Shown in pieces: positions 14,752 through 23,463 of a DNA stretch of 36,264 bases (position 1 is its first letter; each line of letters starts with the position of its first letter). Below the pieces are notes generated by a model. It was given only the letters and a program-made list of their open reading frames with translations. It did no database searches and was not told the DNA's origin. This stretch comes from Leucobacter sp. UBA1945. GTDB lineage: Bacteria; Actinomycetota; Actinomycetes; Actinomycetales; Microbacteriaceae. Where the stretch lies: positions 1-36,264 of the forward strand of contig DDEV01000027.1 of assembly GCA_002336855.1 (NCBI GenBank), written 5' to 3'. The position numbers were made by a program, and so were the translations under genes.

Positions 14752-15855
14752 GTGTCGATCCCCCAACCTCCCCAGTCGCCGGTTCAACCGCAAGCTCAGC
14801 CGCAAGCTCAGCCGCGCCGACTGTGGATTCTCTGGGTGGTCCTGGCGGCTGTGCTCGCTGTCGTGCTGGTCGTCGTGGGTGGCTTCTTTGCGGCGAGGGC
14901 GCTGCTTGGCGCAACCTCAGCGGCGCCGCCGGTTGAAGAAGTGCCAACGGCAGCTGAAGATACTCCCGAATACAAAGAGGCCGCGGCCTACATCGATGGG
15001 TTGATTGAGACGTACCACTCTGAGAACCCCGAAGAGCAGGCCGAGTTCTTTCCTGGCGGAGCGGCAGGGTACGACTCGACGTATATGAATGACTTCATGA
15101 TCAGCCTCGTCGAGACCCAGGTCGAGCTCGAGGACCTCGCTGACCTTGAGGGTTTCGAGGCGAGAGGCGACATTGCGTCTGACGTCGCAGATCTGGTGCT
15201 GAGCCTTCGCACGAAGGCCGAAGACCTCGAGCGAATGTTCTTGGCGCAAGAAAGCTTTGGCAGCAAGAGGCTGACTCTCGAAGACGGCACCCAGTACAGT
15301 TCCGACGGCGAGTACTATCCCGAGGGCACTCCGGCATACAACGCTGAGCGGGAGGCGTTTGCGCAAGGTTTTGTCGGGCAGCCCGACGCAAACGGCAGCT
15401 ATGCGGCGGCGGGCGAAGAGCTGGCCGCGGGGCTCGGCGTCACCCTCAATCACAACTTTGGTGAGATCCTCGACTATTGCGGCCGCTCAGACGGCAGCAC
15501 CGAAACCGACACGTCGACGGGCGCCGCCTACTGCGACCAGTCGCCAGGTGTGGTGTACATCAACCATGACTCGGTGTCGTACGAGGCCGACGTGCACTCG
15601 CCCTATTACATTCAGATGATTAAGCACGAGTTTGGGCACGCACGTATCGCAGGAGTCTGCGCAACGACAAGGCCCCAGGTCGCCTCTGTCGCTGGCATGA
15701 ATCATGAAACCCTCACCAATGCGTTTACTGTGCTCTATCTTGGGGGCGATGCCGACCTCCTGCAGCAGGTAGCCGTCGATCGCCCTGAATACCTCATTAC
15801 CGAGGAGGCGAACCAGCTGGCGCAGGGCATTCACGACAGCTCCACGTGTCAGTAG
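14752..15855 (+). CDS. Membrane-anchored protein with HEXXH metalloprotease motif
   Basis: A 367-residue protein I do not assign to a named family. Residues 1-23 are Pro/Gln-rich (a PQAQ repeat), 24-50 are one membrane helix, and the rest should be outside the cell. H292-E293-F-G-H296 is an HEXXH zinc motif, and E319 (NHETLTNAF) 26 residues after the first histidine could be the third, gluzincin-like ligand. Four cysteines (C243, C261, C303, C366) could form disulfides outside the cell. GTG 14752 has GGAG seven bases upstream. It is monocistronic by position. A protease role is inferred from the motif only; it could be an inactive homologue. Confidence 0.8.
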   Translation: MSIPQPPQSPVQPQAQPQAQPRRLWILWVVLAAVLAVVLVVVGGFFAARALLGATSAAPPVEEVPTAAEDTPEYKEAAAYIDGLIETYHSENPEEQAEFFPGGAAGYDSTYMNDFMISLVETQVELEDLADLEGFEARGDIASDVADLVLSLRTKAEDLERMFLAQESFGSKRLTLEDGTQYSSDGEYYPEGTPAYNAEREAFAQGFVGQPDANGSYAAAGEELAAGLGVTLNHNFGEILDYCGRSDGSTETDTSTGAAYCDQSPGVVYINHDSVSYEADVHSPYYIQMIKHEFGHARIAGVCATTRPQVASVAGMNHETLTNAFTVLYLGGDADLLQQVAVDRPEYLITEEANQLAQGIHDSSTCQ

Positions 15856-15932
15856 CGCTCGCCATTGCGCGGCCACTTGTTTGCATTCTTGTGCGCCGAA
15901 CGCCCCTTTTTGGGTGGCTCGAATGGTAATTC

Positions 15933-15961
15933 TTGTCAAAATCGGCTGAATTCCGCAGAAT
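15933..15961 (+). promoter_or_regulatory. Probable promoter of the HU gene
   Basis: TTGTCA (15933-15938) and CAGAAT (15956-15961) are separated by 17 bp and match the -35 and -10 consensus at 5/6 and 4/6 positions. This would give a leader of about 105 bases before the HU ATG. Confidence 0.4.
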
Positions 15962-16071
15962 CTCGGGGTTTGTGGGGTAGATTCGTACGCGATCAACCGA
16001 TCTCCCCGCCCCCGGGGGTACAACAAGCAAGGGCGTGCGCATTGCGAGCGCCCGAGAGGAAGACGAATACT

Positions 16072-16350
16072 ATGTCGCTGAACAAGACTGAGCTCGTTGC
16101 CAAGATCGCTGCCGAGACCGGCCAGAGCCAGGCAGCTGTCTCGAACGTGCTTGACGGCCTCTTCGCCGCAGTTTCTGAGACCGTCGCAGCGGGTGGCAAG
16201 GTCGCTATCCCCGGCTGGCTCTCGTTCGAGACCGCAACCACCTCGGCTCGCACCGGCCGCAACCCCCGCACCGGCGAGACCATCGAGATCCCCGCTGGCA
16301 AGCGCGTGAAGGTTTCGGTTGGCTCGAAGCTGAAGGCTGCTGTGAAGTAA
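16072..16350 (+). CDS. hupB: HU-family nucleoid DNA-binding protein
   Basis: A 92-residue histone-like protein starting MSLNKTELVAKIAAETGQSQ. The DNA-binding arm carries the family signature around GRNPRTGETIEIPAGKRVKV. It is a normal short HU and lacks the long Lys/Ala-rich tail of mycobacterial HupB. It binds and bends DNA as a dimer. ATG 16072 follows GAGAGGAAG at a rather long spacing; a longer upstream frame has no HU similarity. A strong terminator follows, so it is monocistronic. Confidence 0.96.
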   Translation: MSLNKTELVAKIAAETGQSQAAVSNVLDGLFAAVSETVAAGGKVAIPGWLSFETATTSARTGRNPRTGETIEIPAGKRVKVSVGSKLKAAVK

Positions 16351-16376
16351 GTTCTTCACGCAAGTTTTGCGCGAAA

Positions 16377-16409
16377 CCCCCTGGCTGCAAGGCCGGGGGG
16401 TTTTGTTTT
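16377..16409 (+). terminator. Rho-independent terminator after HU
   Basis: CCCCCTGGC and GGCCGGGGGG-type arms form a 9-bp stem with one T-G wobble and loop TGCAAG, followed by TTTTGTTTT. It lies 27 bp after the HU stop. Confidence 0.85.
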
Positions 16410-16469
16410 GCCGAGGATCGCCTGGCCGCCGCCGAATGGCACTCAGGCGGCATCGCTTAGGCTTGAGGG

Positions 16470-18467
16470 GTGCCTCGATCTCTCCGCATTCTTGCCCCCG
16501 CGGTGCTGGTGGCCCTCACTCTGACCGCGCTGTTCGTTGCCCTGGGGATCGGCGGCGGAGCGGCAGAGCGCATGCTGCTCGACCCGGGTGACTTGGTGCG
16601 TTACGGCGTGCCGATCTCGCGCTCGCTCATGAACGTCGGCATGGCCGGCATGATCGGCGCGCTCGTCATGGTCGTGTGGGCGCTCGCGGGCGACGCGAAG
16701 GAGTCGCGCATCGCGATGGACGTCGCCTCGGGCAGCGCCGCCCTCACCACCGTGGCGGCGACAGCCGCGATGATCTTCACGTACGCCGACGTCTCGGGGT
16801 TGCCGTTCTCGGGTAGCGCGACCTTTGGTGCCGGGCTCGCCCAGTTCTTGACGACGATTGAGCTCGGCCGCTATTGGCTTGCGCAGATTCTGCTCGCGGC
16901 GATAGCAACGGTGCTGTGCTTCGCGGTGCGGGATCGCCGACTCGTGCTCGTGGCCCTCGTCGTGGCGCTCGCGACCACGTTTCCGATTGCCTCGCAGGGA
17001 CACGCCGCGGGTGCAGCGAACCACTCGCAGGCGGTCAACTCGTTGCTCGTGCATCTCATCGGCGCGGCGGTCTGGCTCGGCGGCCTGATCACCCTCGTCT
17101 TCGTCGCGAAGGCGGTCGATAGAGCGAGACTCGCGGTGCTCGTCTCGCGTTACAGCTCGCTCGCACTCTTCGCCTTCATCGGCGTCGCCGCATCGGGCGT
17201 CGTGAGCGCTTGGATGCGTGTCGGCACCTGGGATCAGCTCTTCGCCACCGGCTACGGCCAGATCGTGATGTTGAAGGCCGCGGCGCTCGTCGCGCTCGGC
17301 GTCTTCGGTGTGCTGTGGCGGCAGCGCGCGATCAAGCGTATTCCGGGCGAGGGGGGCGCGAAAGTGTTCGCCTGGCTCGTTGTGGCTGAGCTCGCCGTGA
17401 TGGGCGCTGCGAGCGGTCTCGCCGCTGCCCTCGGCCGCACCGCCACCCCGGTCGCGCTCGAGTCGGCCCGCGAGACGGGCAGCCTGAACACAAGCCCGGC
17501 AGAGTACCTGACGGGCGATCCTCTTCCCGCAGAGCTCGTCCCCTCGAGCTACTTCACCGAGTGGAAGTTCGATCTCGCCTGGACCCTCGTCTGTGTCTTC
17601 GGCGTGCTCATGTATCTCGCGGGCGTGTGGCGGCTGCATCGCCGCGGCGACAAGTGGCCGATCGGCCGCACGATCGCCTGGGTAACCGGTCTCGCGCTGC
17701 TCTTCTACACGACGAACGGTGCGCTCAACGCCTACGAGCAGTACCTGTTCAGCGTGCACATGCTCGGTCACATGATGCTGACCATGCTGATCCCGCTCGT
17801 GCTCGTGCTCGGCGCGCCCGTCACGCTCGCGCTGCGGGCGGTGCAGAAGCGCGACGATGGCTCGTGGGGCGGCCGCGAGTGGATTCTCTGGATGGTGCAG
17901 ACCCCGTACTCGAAGTTCATCACGCACCCGGCGGTCGCCGCCGTGATGTTCGCGGGCTCGCTCTGGGTGTTCTACTTCACCCCGATCGCGCGCTGGGCCG
18001 CCGAAGAGCACGTCGGTCACCAGTGGATGATCATTCACTTCTTGATCTCGGGCTACCTCTTCAGCCTGTCGATGATCGGCGTCGATCCGGTGCCATATCG
18101 ATTCCCGTACCCGCTGCGCATCGTGACGCTCTTCGCGACGATGGCCTCGCACGCGTTCTTCGGCGTCACCATCATGACGGGCAATGGTCTGCTGCTCGCC
18201 GACTGGTACGGTGCGATGGGCCGCACCTGGGGCGCGACCCCGCTCGAAGACCAGAACATGGGCGGCGGCATCGCCTGGGGCATCGGCGAGCTGCCTACGC
18301 TCGCCCTCGCGCTCATCGTCGCGATCCAGTGGTCGCGAAGCGACGAGAAAGAGCAGAAGCGAAAGGATCGCGCCGAGGACCGCTCGGGCGACGCCGAGCT
18401 GCGCGCGTATAACGAGCTGCTGGCAAGGCAGGCAGAGCGGGATCAGCGCCAGGCCTCGCGCGGCTGA
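16470..18467 (+). CDS. CopD/CtaG fusion membrane protein (cytochrome c oxidase assembly/copper)
   Basis: A 665-residue polytopic protein. The N-terminal half (to about residue 320) looks like the CopD copper-resistance domain. The C-terminal half (about 360-630) looks like the caa3-type CtaG assembly domain, with HMLGHMMLTM and the region HQWMIIHFLISGYLF. This fusion is common in Actinobacteria and is thought to deliver copper for heme-copper oxidase assembly. The last 50 residues are charged and cytoplasmic. The GTG start has no properly spaced ribosome-binding site. TAGGCT at 16459-16464 could be a -10, which would make the message leaderless. HU lies upstream beyond a terminator. Confidence 0.88.
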   Translation: MPRSLRILAPAVLVALTLTALFVALGIGGGAAERMLLDPGDLVRYGVPISRSLMNVGMAGMIGALVMVVWALAGDAKESRIAMDVASGSAALTTVAATAAMIFTYADVSGLPFSGSATFGAGLAQFLTTIELGRYWLAQILLAAIATVLCFAVRDRRLVLVALVVALATTFPIASQGHAAGAANHSQAVNSLLVHLIGAAVWLGGLITLVFVAKAVDRARLAVLVSRYSSLALFAFIGVAASGVVSAWMRVGTWDQLFATGYGQIVMLKAAALVALGVFGVLWRQRAIKRIPGEGGAKVFAWLVVAELAVMGAASGLAAALGRTATPVALESARETGSLNTSPAEYLTGDPLPAELVPSSYFTEWKFDLAWTLVCVFGVLMYLAGVWRLHRRGDKWPIGRTIAWVTGLALLFYTTNGALNAYEQYLFSVHMLGHMMLTMLIPLVLVLGAPVTLALRAVQKRDDGSWGGREWILWMVQTPYSKFITHPAVAAVMFAGSLWVFYFTPIARWAAEEHVGHQWMIIHFLISGYLFSLSMIGVDPVPYRFPYPLRIVTLFATMASHAFFGVTIMTGNGLLLADWYGAMGRTWGATPLEDQNMGGGIAWGIGELPTLALALIVAIQWSRSDEKEQKRKDRAEDRSGDAELRAYNELLARQAERDQRQASRG

Positions 18468-18569
18468 GTCTCGGGCGCGGCCTGCTCGTCGGCCCACGCC
18501 GATCCCGCGGCCTCGGCCTCGATCGACTGCATCTTGATGGGCGGCGGTACCCGTGTTATGGTCACATTT

Positions 18570-18591
18570 GTGAAAGTGATTTCACTTTCAC
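18570..18591. promoter_or_regulatory. Probable TetR operator (perfect 10-2-10 dyad)
   Basis: GTGAAAGTGA (18570-18579), TT, then TCACTTTCAC (18582-18591): a perfect 22-bp inverted repeat 53 bp upstream of the TetR start. Its size and symmetry are typical of TetR operators, so autoregulation with the downstream acyl-CoA genes is likely. TTGACG at 18601-18606 may be the -35 box. Confidence 0.75.
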
Positions 18592-18644
18592 ATCTCGGTG
18601 TTGACGCTGAATCTCGCGCTAACATGTTCTGAGGGGAGTGGCAC

Positions 18645-19343
18645 ATGGCGAAGCAGCCGAATGCCAGGCACTCGGCGATCGAACAGCCGACCGAGCCCGC
18701 GTCGGCGCTGCCGAGCACCGAGAAGGGCCGCGACACCAGGCGCCGGCTTATGAATGCCGCGTCACAGCTCTATGAAAAGGGTTACGCGAACGCCCGCATC
18801 ACCGACATCACCGAGGCCGCCGGGCTCTCGGCGGGCGCGTTCTACCGATACTTCGAAGATCGCCAGCAGCTCACCCGCGAACTTCTTCGCGAAATGATGG
18901 ACGAGATGTACGTCTTCATTCGCAGCCCCTTCGACGAGACGCAGCCCATTCGCTCGGTGCTCGAGTCGACTCGCAAGTACTTCGAGTTCTATGAGGCGCA
19001 CCGCGCTCTGCTCGGCGTCGTGGTCGAACTCTCGCAGACCGACGCCGAGGTGGCTCAGCTCTGGGATGCCGCCAAGCGCGCCTTCAACGATCGCATCGTG
19101 CGCTCGCTCGAACGAGGCATCGCCGCGGGTCAGATGCGCGGCGACCTCGACCTCGCGCTCGCCGCAGAGATGCTGCGCAGCATGACCGAGTACTACGCGT
19201 TTCAGCGCTTCGTCTTGAACGGCAGTGGGCTCAGCGATGTGCCGCTCGAGCAGGCGACGAACGCAATCGCCGAGATCTGGATCTCCGGCATGGGCCTCGA
19301 CCGCGAACCAGCCACCAAACGTACCGCGCCAAGTGGCGCCTGA
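18645..19343 (+). CDS. TetR family regulator of the first acyl-CoA operon
   Basis: A 232-residue repressor. The N-terminal helix-turn-helix (about residues 28-72) includes ARITDITEAAGLSAGAFYRY, typical of TetR. The C-terminal part is an all-helical ligand and dimer domain. A disordered, charged 25-residue start precedes it. ATG 18645 follows GGGGAG. The gene is first in a rightward run of SDR, thiolase, MaoC and hotdog-fold genes and has a perfect dyad upstream, so it probably senses an acyl-CoA or free acid from that pathway. The ligand is not determined. Confidence 0.88.
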   Translation: MAKQPNARHSAIEQPTEPASALPSTEKGRDTRRRLMNAASQLYEKGYANARITDITEAAGLSAGAFYRYFEDRQQLTRELLREMMDEMYVFIRSPFDETQPIRSVLESTRKYFEFYEAHRALLGVVVELSQTDAEVAQLWDAAKRAFNDRIVRSLERGIAAGQMRGDLDLALAAEMLRSMTEYYAFQRFVLNGSGLSDVPLEQATNAIAEIWISGMGLDREPATKRTAPSGA

Positions 19344-19371
19344 ACACGCACACCAACGAAGGAGCACAACG

Positions 19372-20130
19372 ATGTCAACCACCAGCAGAGTCGCTATCGT
19401 CACCGGAGCAGCGCGCGGCATCGGCGCGAGCATCGCCGAACGCCTGTCAGACGACGGCCACGCGATCGCCGTGATCGATCTCGACGAGGCCGCCTGCGCG
19501 GCAACGGTTGAAAGGATCGCCGCCGCTGGCGGCCGGGCGATCGCAGTGGGCGCGAACGTGGCCGATGAGCAGGCCGTGGCCGCAGCCGTCGAGCGCGTCA
19601 CCGCAGAGCTCGGCGCCCCGACGATCCTCATCAACAACGCCGGAGTGATCCGCGACAATCTGCTGTTCAAGATGACGACCGACGACTGGGACACCGTCAT
19701 GAACGTGCACCTGCGCGGCTCGTTTCTTATGGCGCGCGCCGTGCAGGCGCACATGACCGCCGCCGGTTGGGGCCGAATCGTCAACCTGTCGAGCACTTCG
19801 GCGCTCGGCAACCGAGGCCAAGCGAATTATGCCGCGGCGAAGGCGGGCATGCAGGGGTTCACGAAGACGCTCGCGATCGAGCTCGGCAGGTTCGGGGTCA
19901 CCGTGAACGCGATCGCCCCCGGATTCATCGAGACCGACATGATCGCGCAGACTGCCGAGCGCATGGGGGTGACCCTCGAAGAGTTTCTCGTCGGCGCGGC
20001 GAAGCAGATTCCGGTCGCCCGCACCGGCGTGCCCGCAGATATCGCCCACGCGGCGTCGTTCTTCGTGAGCGAGGGTGCCAGCTACACGAGCGGCCAGGTG
20101 CTGTACGTCGCCGGCGGCCCGACCGACTAG
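19372..20130 (+). CDS. SDR, FabG-like 3-oxoacyl reductase/3-hydroxyacyl-CoA dehydrogenase
   Basis: A 252-residue classical SDR: TGAARGIG (11-18), NNAG (88-91), a serine near S141, and YAAAK with Y153 and K157. The C-terminus YTSGQVLYVAGGPTD is FabG-like. Beside a thiolase and an enoyl-hydratase-type MaoC protein, it likely interconverts 3-hydroxyacyl-CoA and 3-oxoacyl-CoA. AAGGAG lies seven bases before ATG 19372. It starts 28 bp after the TetR stop. It could equally belong to fatty-acid synthesis, but the neighbours favour breakdown. Confidence 0.88.
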   Translation: MSTTSRVAIVTGAARGIGASIAERLSDDGHAIAVIDLDEAACAATVERIAAAGGRAIAVGANVADEQAVAAAVERVTAELGAPTILINNAGVIRDNLLFKMTTDDWDTVMNVHLRGSFLMARAVQAHMTAAGWGRIVNLSSTSALGNRGQANYAAAKAGMQGFTKTLAIELGRFGVTVNAIAPGFIETDMIAQTAERMGVTLEEFLVGAAKQIPVARTGVPADIAHAASFFVSEGASYTSGQVLYVAGGPTD

Positions 20131-20204
20131 ACGTCGGGGGTCGCGCCGCGATCCCGCGCCATCGAAGCATTACCTCTGATCAACGAAGACATAGGAGCAG
20201 AAAC

Positions 20205-21401
20205 ATGAGAGAAGCAGCAATCGTCAGCGTCGCCCGCACGCCGATCGGCAAGGCCTACCGGGGGGTGTTCAACGACACCCAGCCGCAGGCCCTCGCCGGC
20301 CACGCGATCGCCGCCGCGGTAGAACGGGCGGGAGTCGACCCGGCCGAGATCGAAGACGTGCTGCTCGGCTGTGCGCTGCAAGAGGGCGCGAGCGGCCTGA
20401 ACATTGCGCGTCAGGCTGCCGTGCGCGCCGGCCTTCCGGTGACGGTTCCTGGTTCGACGATCGACCGCCAGTGCTCATCGGGCCTCATGGCCATCGCGCA
20501 GGCCGCGCGCCAGGTGATCTTCGAACACCAGACCGTTGCCATCGGCGGCGGTGTCGAGTCGATCTCGCTCGTGCAGAACGAGCATCAGCGCAGGGATCGC
20601 ATGGTCGATCCCTGGATCAAGGAGCACCAGCCAGACATCTACTGGCCGATGCTGCAGACCGCCGAACTCGTGGCCGAGCGCTACGGGGTCACTCGCGAGC
20701 AGCAGGATGAGATGGGTTTCATCTCGCAGCAGCGGGCGATCGCGGCGACCGAAGCGGGCCGCCTTGCCGACGAGATCGCACCGATTACGGTGGATCAACT
20801 GGTGCAAGACAAAGAGACCGGCGAGATTTCGAGGCGCACGGTGACCGTGACCCATGATGAGGGCCTGCGTGCCACGACCGTCGAGGGCCTCGCCGGCCTG
20901 CGCACCGTGCTGCAGCCCGGCGACCCCTGGGCGAACCCCACGATCACTGCGGGCAACGCCTCGCAGCTCTCTGACGGTGCCGCAGCCGCCGTCGTGATGG
21001 AGGCAGGGGAGGCCTCGCGCCGCGGACTGCAGCCGCTCGGCTTCTACCGTGGCATGGCCGTAACGGGAGTGAAGCCCGAAGAGATGGGCATCGGCCCGGT
21101 CACGGCGATCCCGAAGCTGCTCGCAAACCACGGACTCACAGTGAACGACATCGGGCTCTGGGAGCTGAATGAGGCGTTCGCGTCGCAGGCCGTCTACTGC
21201 CGCGATACGCTCGGCATCGATCCCGAGCTCATGAACGTCGACGGCGGCGCGATCGCGCTCGGCCACCCCTACGGCATGACCGGCGCGCGGGCGACGGGCC
21301 ACGCGCTCATCGAGGGCAAGCGCCGCGGTGCACGCTACGTCGTGGTGTCGATGTGCGTTGGCGGCGGCATGGGTGCGGCCGGCCTGTTCGAGGTCGCGTA
21401 G
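20205..21401 (+). CDS. Acetyl-CoA acyltransferase (thiolase)
   Basis: A 398-residue thiolase with all catalytic positions: nucleophile C90 (DRQCSSG), H354 (ALGHPYG) and C384 (SMCVGGGMG), plus NEAFASQ. It cleaves 3-oxoacyl-CoA with CoA to release acetyl-CoA, or runs the reverse condensation. TAGGAG precedes ATG 20205. The MaoC gene begins immediately after its stop, so the two are coupled. It sits after the FabG-like SDR, giving a hydratase-dehydrogenase-thiolase set for a beta-oxidation-like turn. Confidence 0.92.
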   Translation: MREAAIVSVARTPIGKAYRGVFNDTQPQALAGHAIAAAVERAGVDPAEIEDVLLGCALQEGASGLNIARQAAVRAGLPVTVPGSTIDRQCSSGLMAIAQAARQVIFEHQTVAIGGGVESISLVQNEHQRRDRMVDPWIKEHQPDIYWPMLQTAELVAERYGVTREQQDEMGFISQQRAIAATEAGRLADEIAPITVDQLVQDKETGEISRRTVTVTHDEGLRATTVEGLAGLRTVLQPGDPWANPTITAGNASQLSDGAAAAVVMEAGEASRRGLQPLGFYRGMAVTGVKPEEMGIGPVTAIPKLLANHGLTVNDIGLWELNEAFASQAVYCRDTLGIDPELMNVDGGAIALGHPYGMTGARATGHALIEGKRRGARYVVVSMCVGGGMGAAGLFEVA

Positions 21402-21878
21402 GTGCGCGTCTTCGACGGCGCTGATTCGCTGCGCGCAGCCGTCGATGAAGAGATCGGGGTCGGTTCGTGGCTCGAGGTCACCCAGAATCGCATCGACATG
21501 TTCGCCGAGGCCACGAACGATCGCCAGTGGATTCATGTCTATCCCGAGCGCGCCGCAGAAGGGCCGTTCGCTGGCACGATCGCGCACGGCTACCTCACCC
21601 TCAGCCTGCTTTCGGCGTGGATCATGGAGGTGAGCGAGGTCACCGGCACTACGATGGCGGTGAACTACGGGTTGAACCGAGTGCGTTGGCCGGCGCCCGT
21701 GCCAGTCGGGTCGCGGCTGCGGGGTCGCGTCACGCTCGCCGAGGTCGAAGACATCGCTGGTGGCGTGCAGGTGACGTGGCAGGTGAGCGTCGAGCGTGAG
21801 GGCAGCGAGCGTCCGGTGTGCGTGGCCGAGAATCTGAATCGCCTGTACTTCTCGGATGCGCGTTCATCTGAGGAGTGA
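21402..21878 (+). CDS. MaoC-like (R)-specific enoyl-CoA hydratase
   Basis: A 158-residue hotdog-fold protein. ATNDRQWIHVYPERA carries the Asp/His hydratase pair, and GTIAHGYLTLSLLS is the second conserved MaoC block. It would hydrate 2-enoyl-CoA to (R)-3-hydroxyacyl-CoA, which the SDR upstream could oxidise. The GTG start abuts the thiolase stop with no gap and no separate ribosome-binding site, implying translational coupling. Confidence 0.88.
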   Translation: MRVFDGADSLRAAVDEEIGVGSWLEVTQNRIDMFAEATNDRQWIHVYPERAAEGPFAGTIAHGYLTLSLLSAWIMEVSEVTGTTMAVNYGLNRVRWPAPVPVGSRLRGRVTLAEVEDIAGGVQVTWQVSVEREGSERPVCVAENLNRLYFSDARSSEE

Positions 21879-21905
21879 CCCGCCTCACGACGCGAAAGGA
21901 AGTCT

Positions 21906-22529
21906 ATGAATACGCAGTCTTTGAGTGGTGCCGATGCGATTCTTCGCTGGCTGGCCGCCGGGCTCGACGAGCGCAGCGAGAGCTATGCGGGGCTGATCGG
22001 CGAGCTGCAGGGGTTTCTGCACGCGTTCGCGGCGGCAGACCTCGATGAGCAGCAGATGGGCGTCTTTCGCGATACCTTGGCTGGGCTTCGAAAAGAAGCC
22101 GAGGATCGCCGGGTGCCCGAGGTTGACCGCCGCTTCGGGCGAGGGCGACGCCAACACACGGGCGTGCACGCGATGATGCCCGAGATCGAAACGCTTGAGC
22201 TCGACGACGCGCACTTTCTCGGCACCGCGAGAATTGGCGACTTCTTTCTCGGGGTCAACAGTGCGGCGCACGGTGGCGTCGTCGCCCTGATCTTCGACGA
22301 GGTGCTCGGTCGCTTGTCGGCTGGGCTCGATCGACCGCCGTCGCGCACCGCCTACCTGAAGACCGACTTTCGGTCGATCACGCCGGTCAATGAGCCTCTA
22401 CTCGTGCGAGCTCGTGTCGAGCGGATCGAGGGGCGCAAACGCTTTCTCGTTGGCGAGATCTGGCACGGTGAGGTGCTCTGCGCCGAGGCGCATGCGCTCT
22501 TCGTCGAGCTGAAGCCGGGGCAGCCGTAG
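21906..22529 (+). CDS. PaaI-type hotdog-fold thioesterase-like protein
   Basis: A 207-residue protein. The first 75 residues are a helical, poorly conserved extension. The rest is a hotdog fold with NSAAHGGVVALIFDE, the PaaI/THEM-type active-site helix in which HGG and the aspartate are conserved. It probably hydrolyses an acyl-CoA thioester, perhaps releasing dead-end intermediates or CoA. AAGGAAG precedes the ATG. It is the last gene before a 121-bp gap holding the next operon's promoter. Confidence 0.8.
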   Translation: MNTQSLSGADAILRWLAAGLDERSESYAGLIGELQGFLHAFAAADLDEQQMGVFRDTLAGLRKEAEDRRVPEVDRRFGRGRRQHTGVHAMMPEIETLELDDAHFLGTARIGDFFLGVNSAAHGGVVALIFDEVLGRLSAGLDRPPSRTAYLKTDFRSITPVNEPLLVRARVERIEGRKRFLVGEIWHGEVLCAEAHALFVELKPGQP

Positions 22530-22580
22530 CGTCGAGGTCCCTCCGCGTTGCCTACGGGCGTGATGGTCTCTTGGCCACGC

Positions 22581-22602
22581 ACCGACCGATCGATCGCTCG
22601 GT
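22581..22602. promoter_or_regulatory. Near-perfect 22-bp palindrome, probable TetR operator
   Basis: ACCGA and TCGGT arms flank the perfect 10-mer CGATCGATCG, with a single mismatched pair (C/C) on each side of it. It ends six bases before a TATACT -10 box (22608-22613), so it covers the -35 region of the SDR-ACAD-kinase operon. The 10-mer CCGATCGATC also occurs (inverted) at 26364-26373, near the start of the TetR gene at 25810-26403. Confidence 0.65.
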
Positions 22603-22650
22603 ATGACTATACTGAGGTGAGCCACGGCCATCGAAGATAACGGAGTCTGC

Positions 22651-23463
22651 ATGACCAGCAACGCTTTACCCAACCCCGCGCCCGCGCCTCTCGGCGGTGC
22701 CGAGGGCAAGCTCGCCGGCAAAGCCGCGATCGTCACTGGCGCTAGCCGCGGCATCGGCCTTGCGATCGCCCAGCGCCTTGTCGCCGAGGGAGCGCGTGTC
22801 TGCATCACCGCCCGCAAAGCAGAAGCCCTGCAAGAAGCCGTCGCGAGCATGCCCGCGGGCAGCGCGATCTACGTTGCGGGCAAGGCCGACGATGCCGACC
22901 ATCGCGCCGCGGTGATGGATCGCGTCGCCGCCGAATTCGGCGGCCTCGACGTTCTCGTGAACAACGCGGGCATCAACCCCTTCTACGGCACGGCGATGGA
23001 TCTCGACCTCGGCGCCGCCCGCAAGCTCTTCGAGGTGAACGTGATCGGCACGCTCGCCTGGTCGCAGGCCGCGTATCACCACGAGGTGCTCGGCTTCAAG
23101 AACCGGCACGGCAGCATCGTCAACCTCGCCTCGGTCGCCGGCCGGGTGCCGTCGACCGGCATCGGCCTCTACGGGGTGACGAAGGCCGCGGTGATGCACC
23201 TGACCACGACGCTCGCCGCTGAGATGGGCCCCGAAATCCGTGTGAACGCCGTCGCGCCGGCGGTCGTGAAGACCGACTTCGCGAAGGCACTGTACGAGGG
23301 CCGCGAGGCCGAGGTCGCCGCGCAGTACCCACTTGGGCGCCTCGGCGTGCCAGAGGACATCGCGGGTGCGGTCGTCTACTTCGCCTCAGCTGACGCGGCC
23401 TGGGTCACCGGCCAGACCCTCACGCTCGACGGCGGCCTGCTGAGCGCGGGAGGCACGGCGTGA
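22651..23463 (+). CDS. SDR of the hydroxyacyl-CoA operon
   Basis: A 270-residue classical SDR with TGASRGIG (29-36), NNAG (104-107), S161 and YGVTK (Y174, K178). A 20-residue Pro/Ala-rich start precedes the Rossmann fold. CGGAG lies six bases before the ATG. Its stop overlaps the next gene's GTG by four bases. In front of an ACAD10/11-type pair, it may reduce a 4-oxo group to the 4-hydroxyacyl-CoA that the kinase uses, or oxidise the 3-hydroxy product; which one cannot be told from sequence. Confidence 0.87.
   Translation: MTSNALPNPAPAPLGGAEGKLAGKAAIVTGASRGIGLAIAQRLVAEGARVCITARKAEALQEAVASMPAGSAIYVAGKADDADHRAAVMDRVAAEFGGLDVLVNNAGINPFYGTAMDLDLGAARKLFEVNVIGTLAWSQAAYHHEVLGFKNRHGSIVNLASVAGRVPSTGIGLYGVTKAAVMHLTTTLAAEMGPEIRVNAVAPAVVKTDFAKALYEGREAEVAAQYPLGRLGVPEDIAGAVVYFASADAAWVTGQTLTLDGGLLSAGGTA

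Noticed and set aside
14769..14820. Short direct repeat in the start of the metalloprotease-like gene
   Set aside because: It only encodes a short Pro/Gln-rich (PQAQ) cytoplasmic tail and is too short for a tandem-repeat element.
16443..18497. Long open frame of 684 residues on the minus strand
   Set aside because: It is antisense to the CopD/CtaG gene, with Arg/Glu/His-rich low-complexity translation typical of a high-GC shadow frame.
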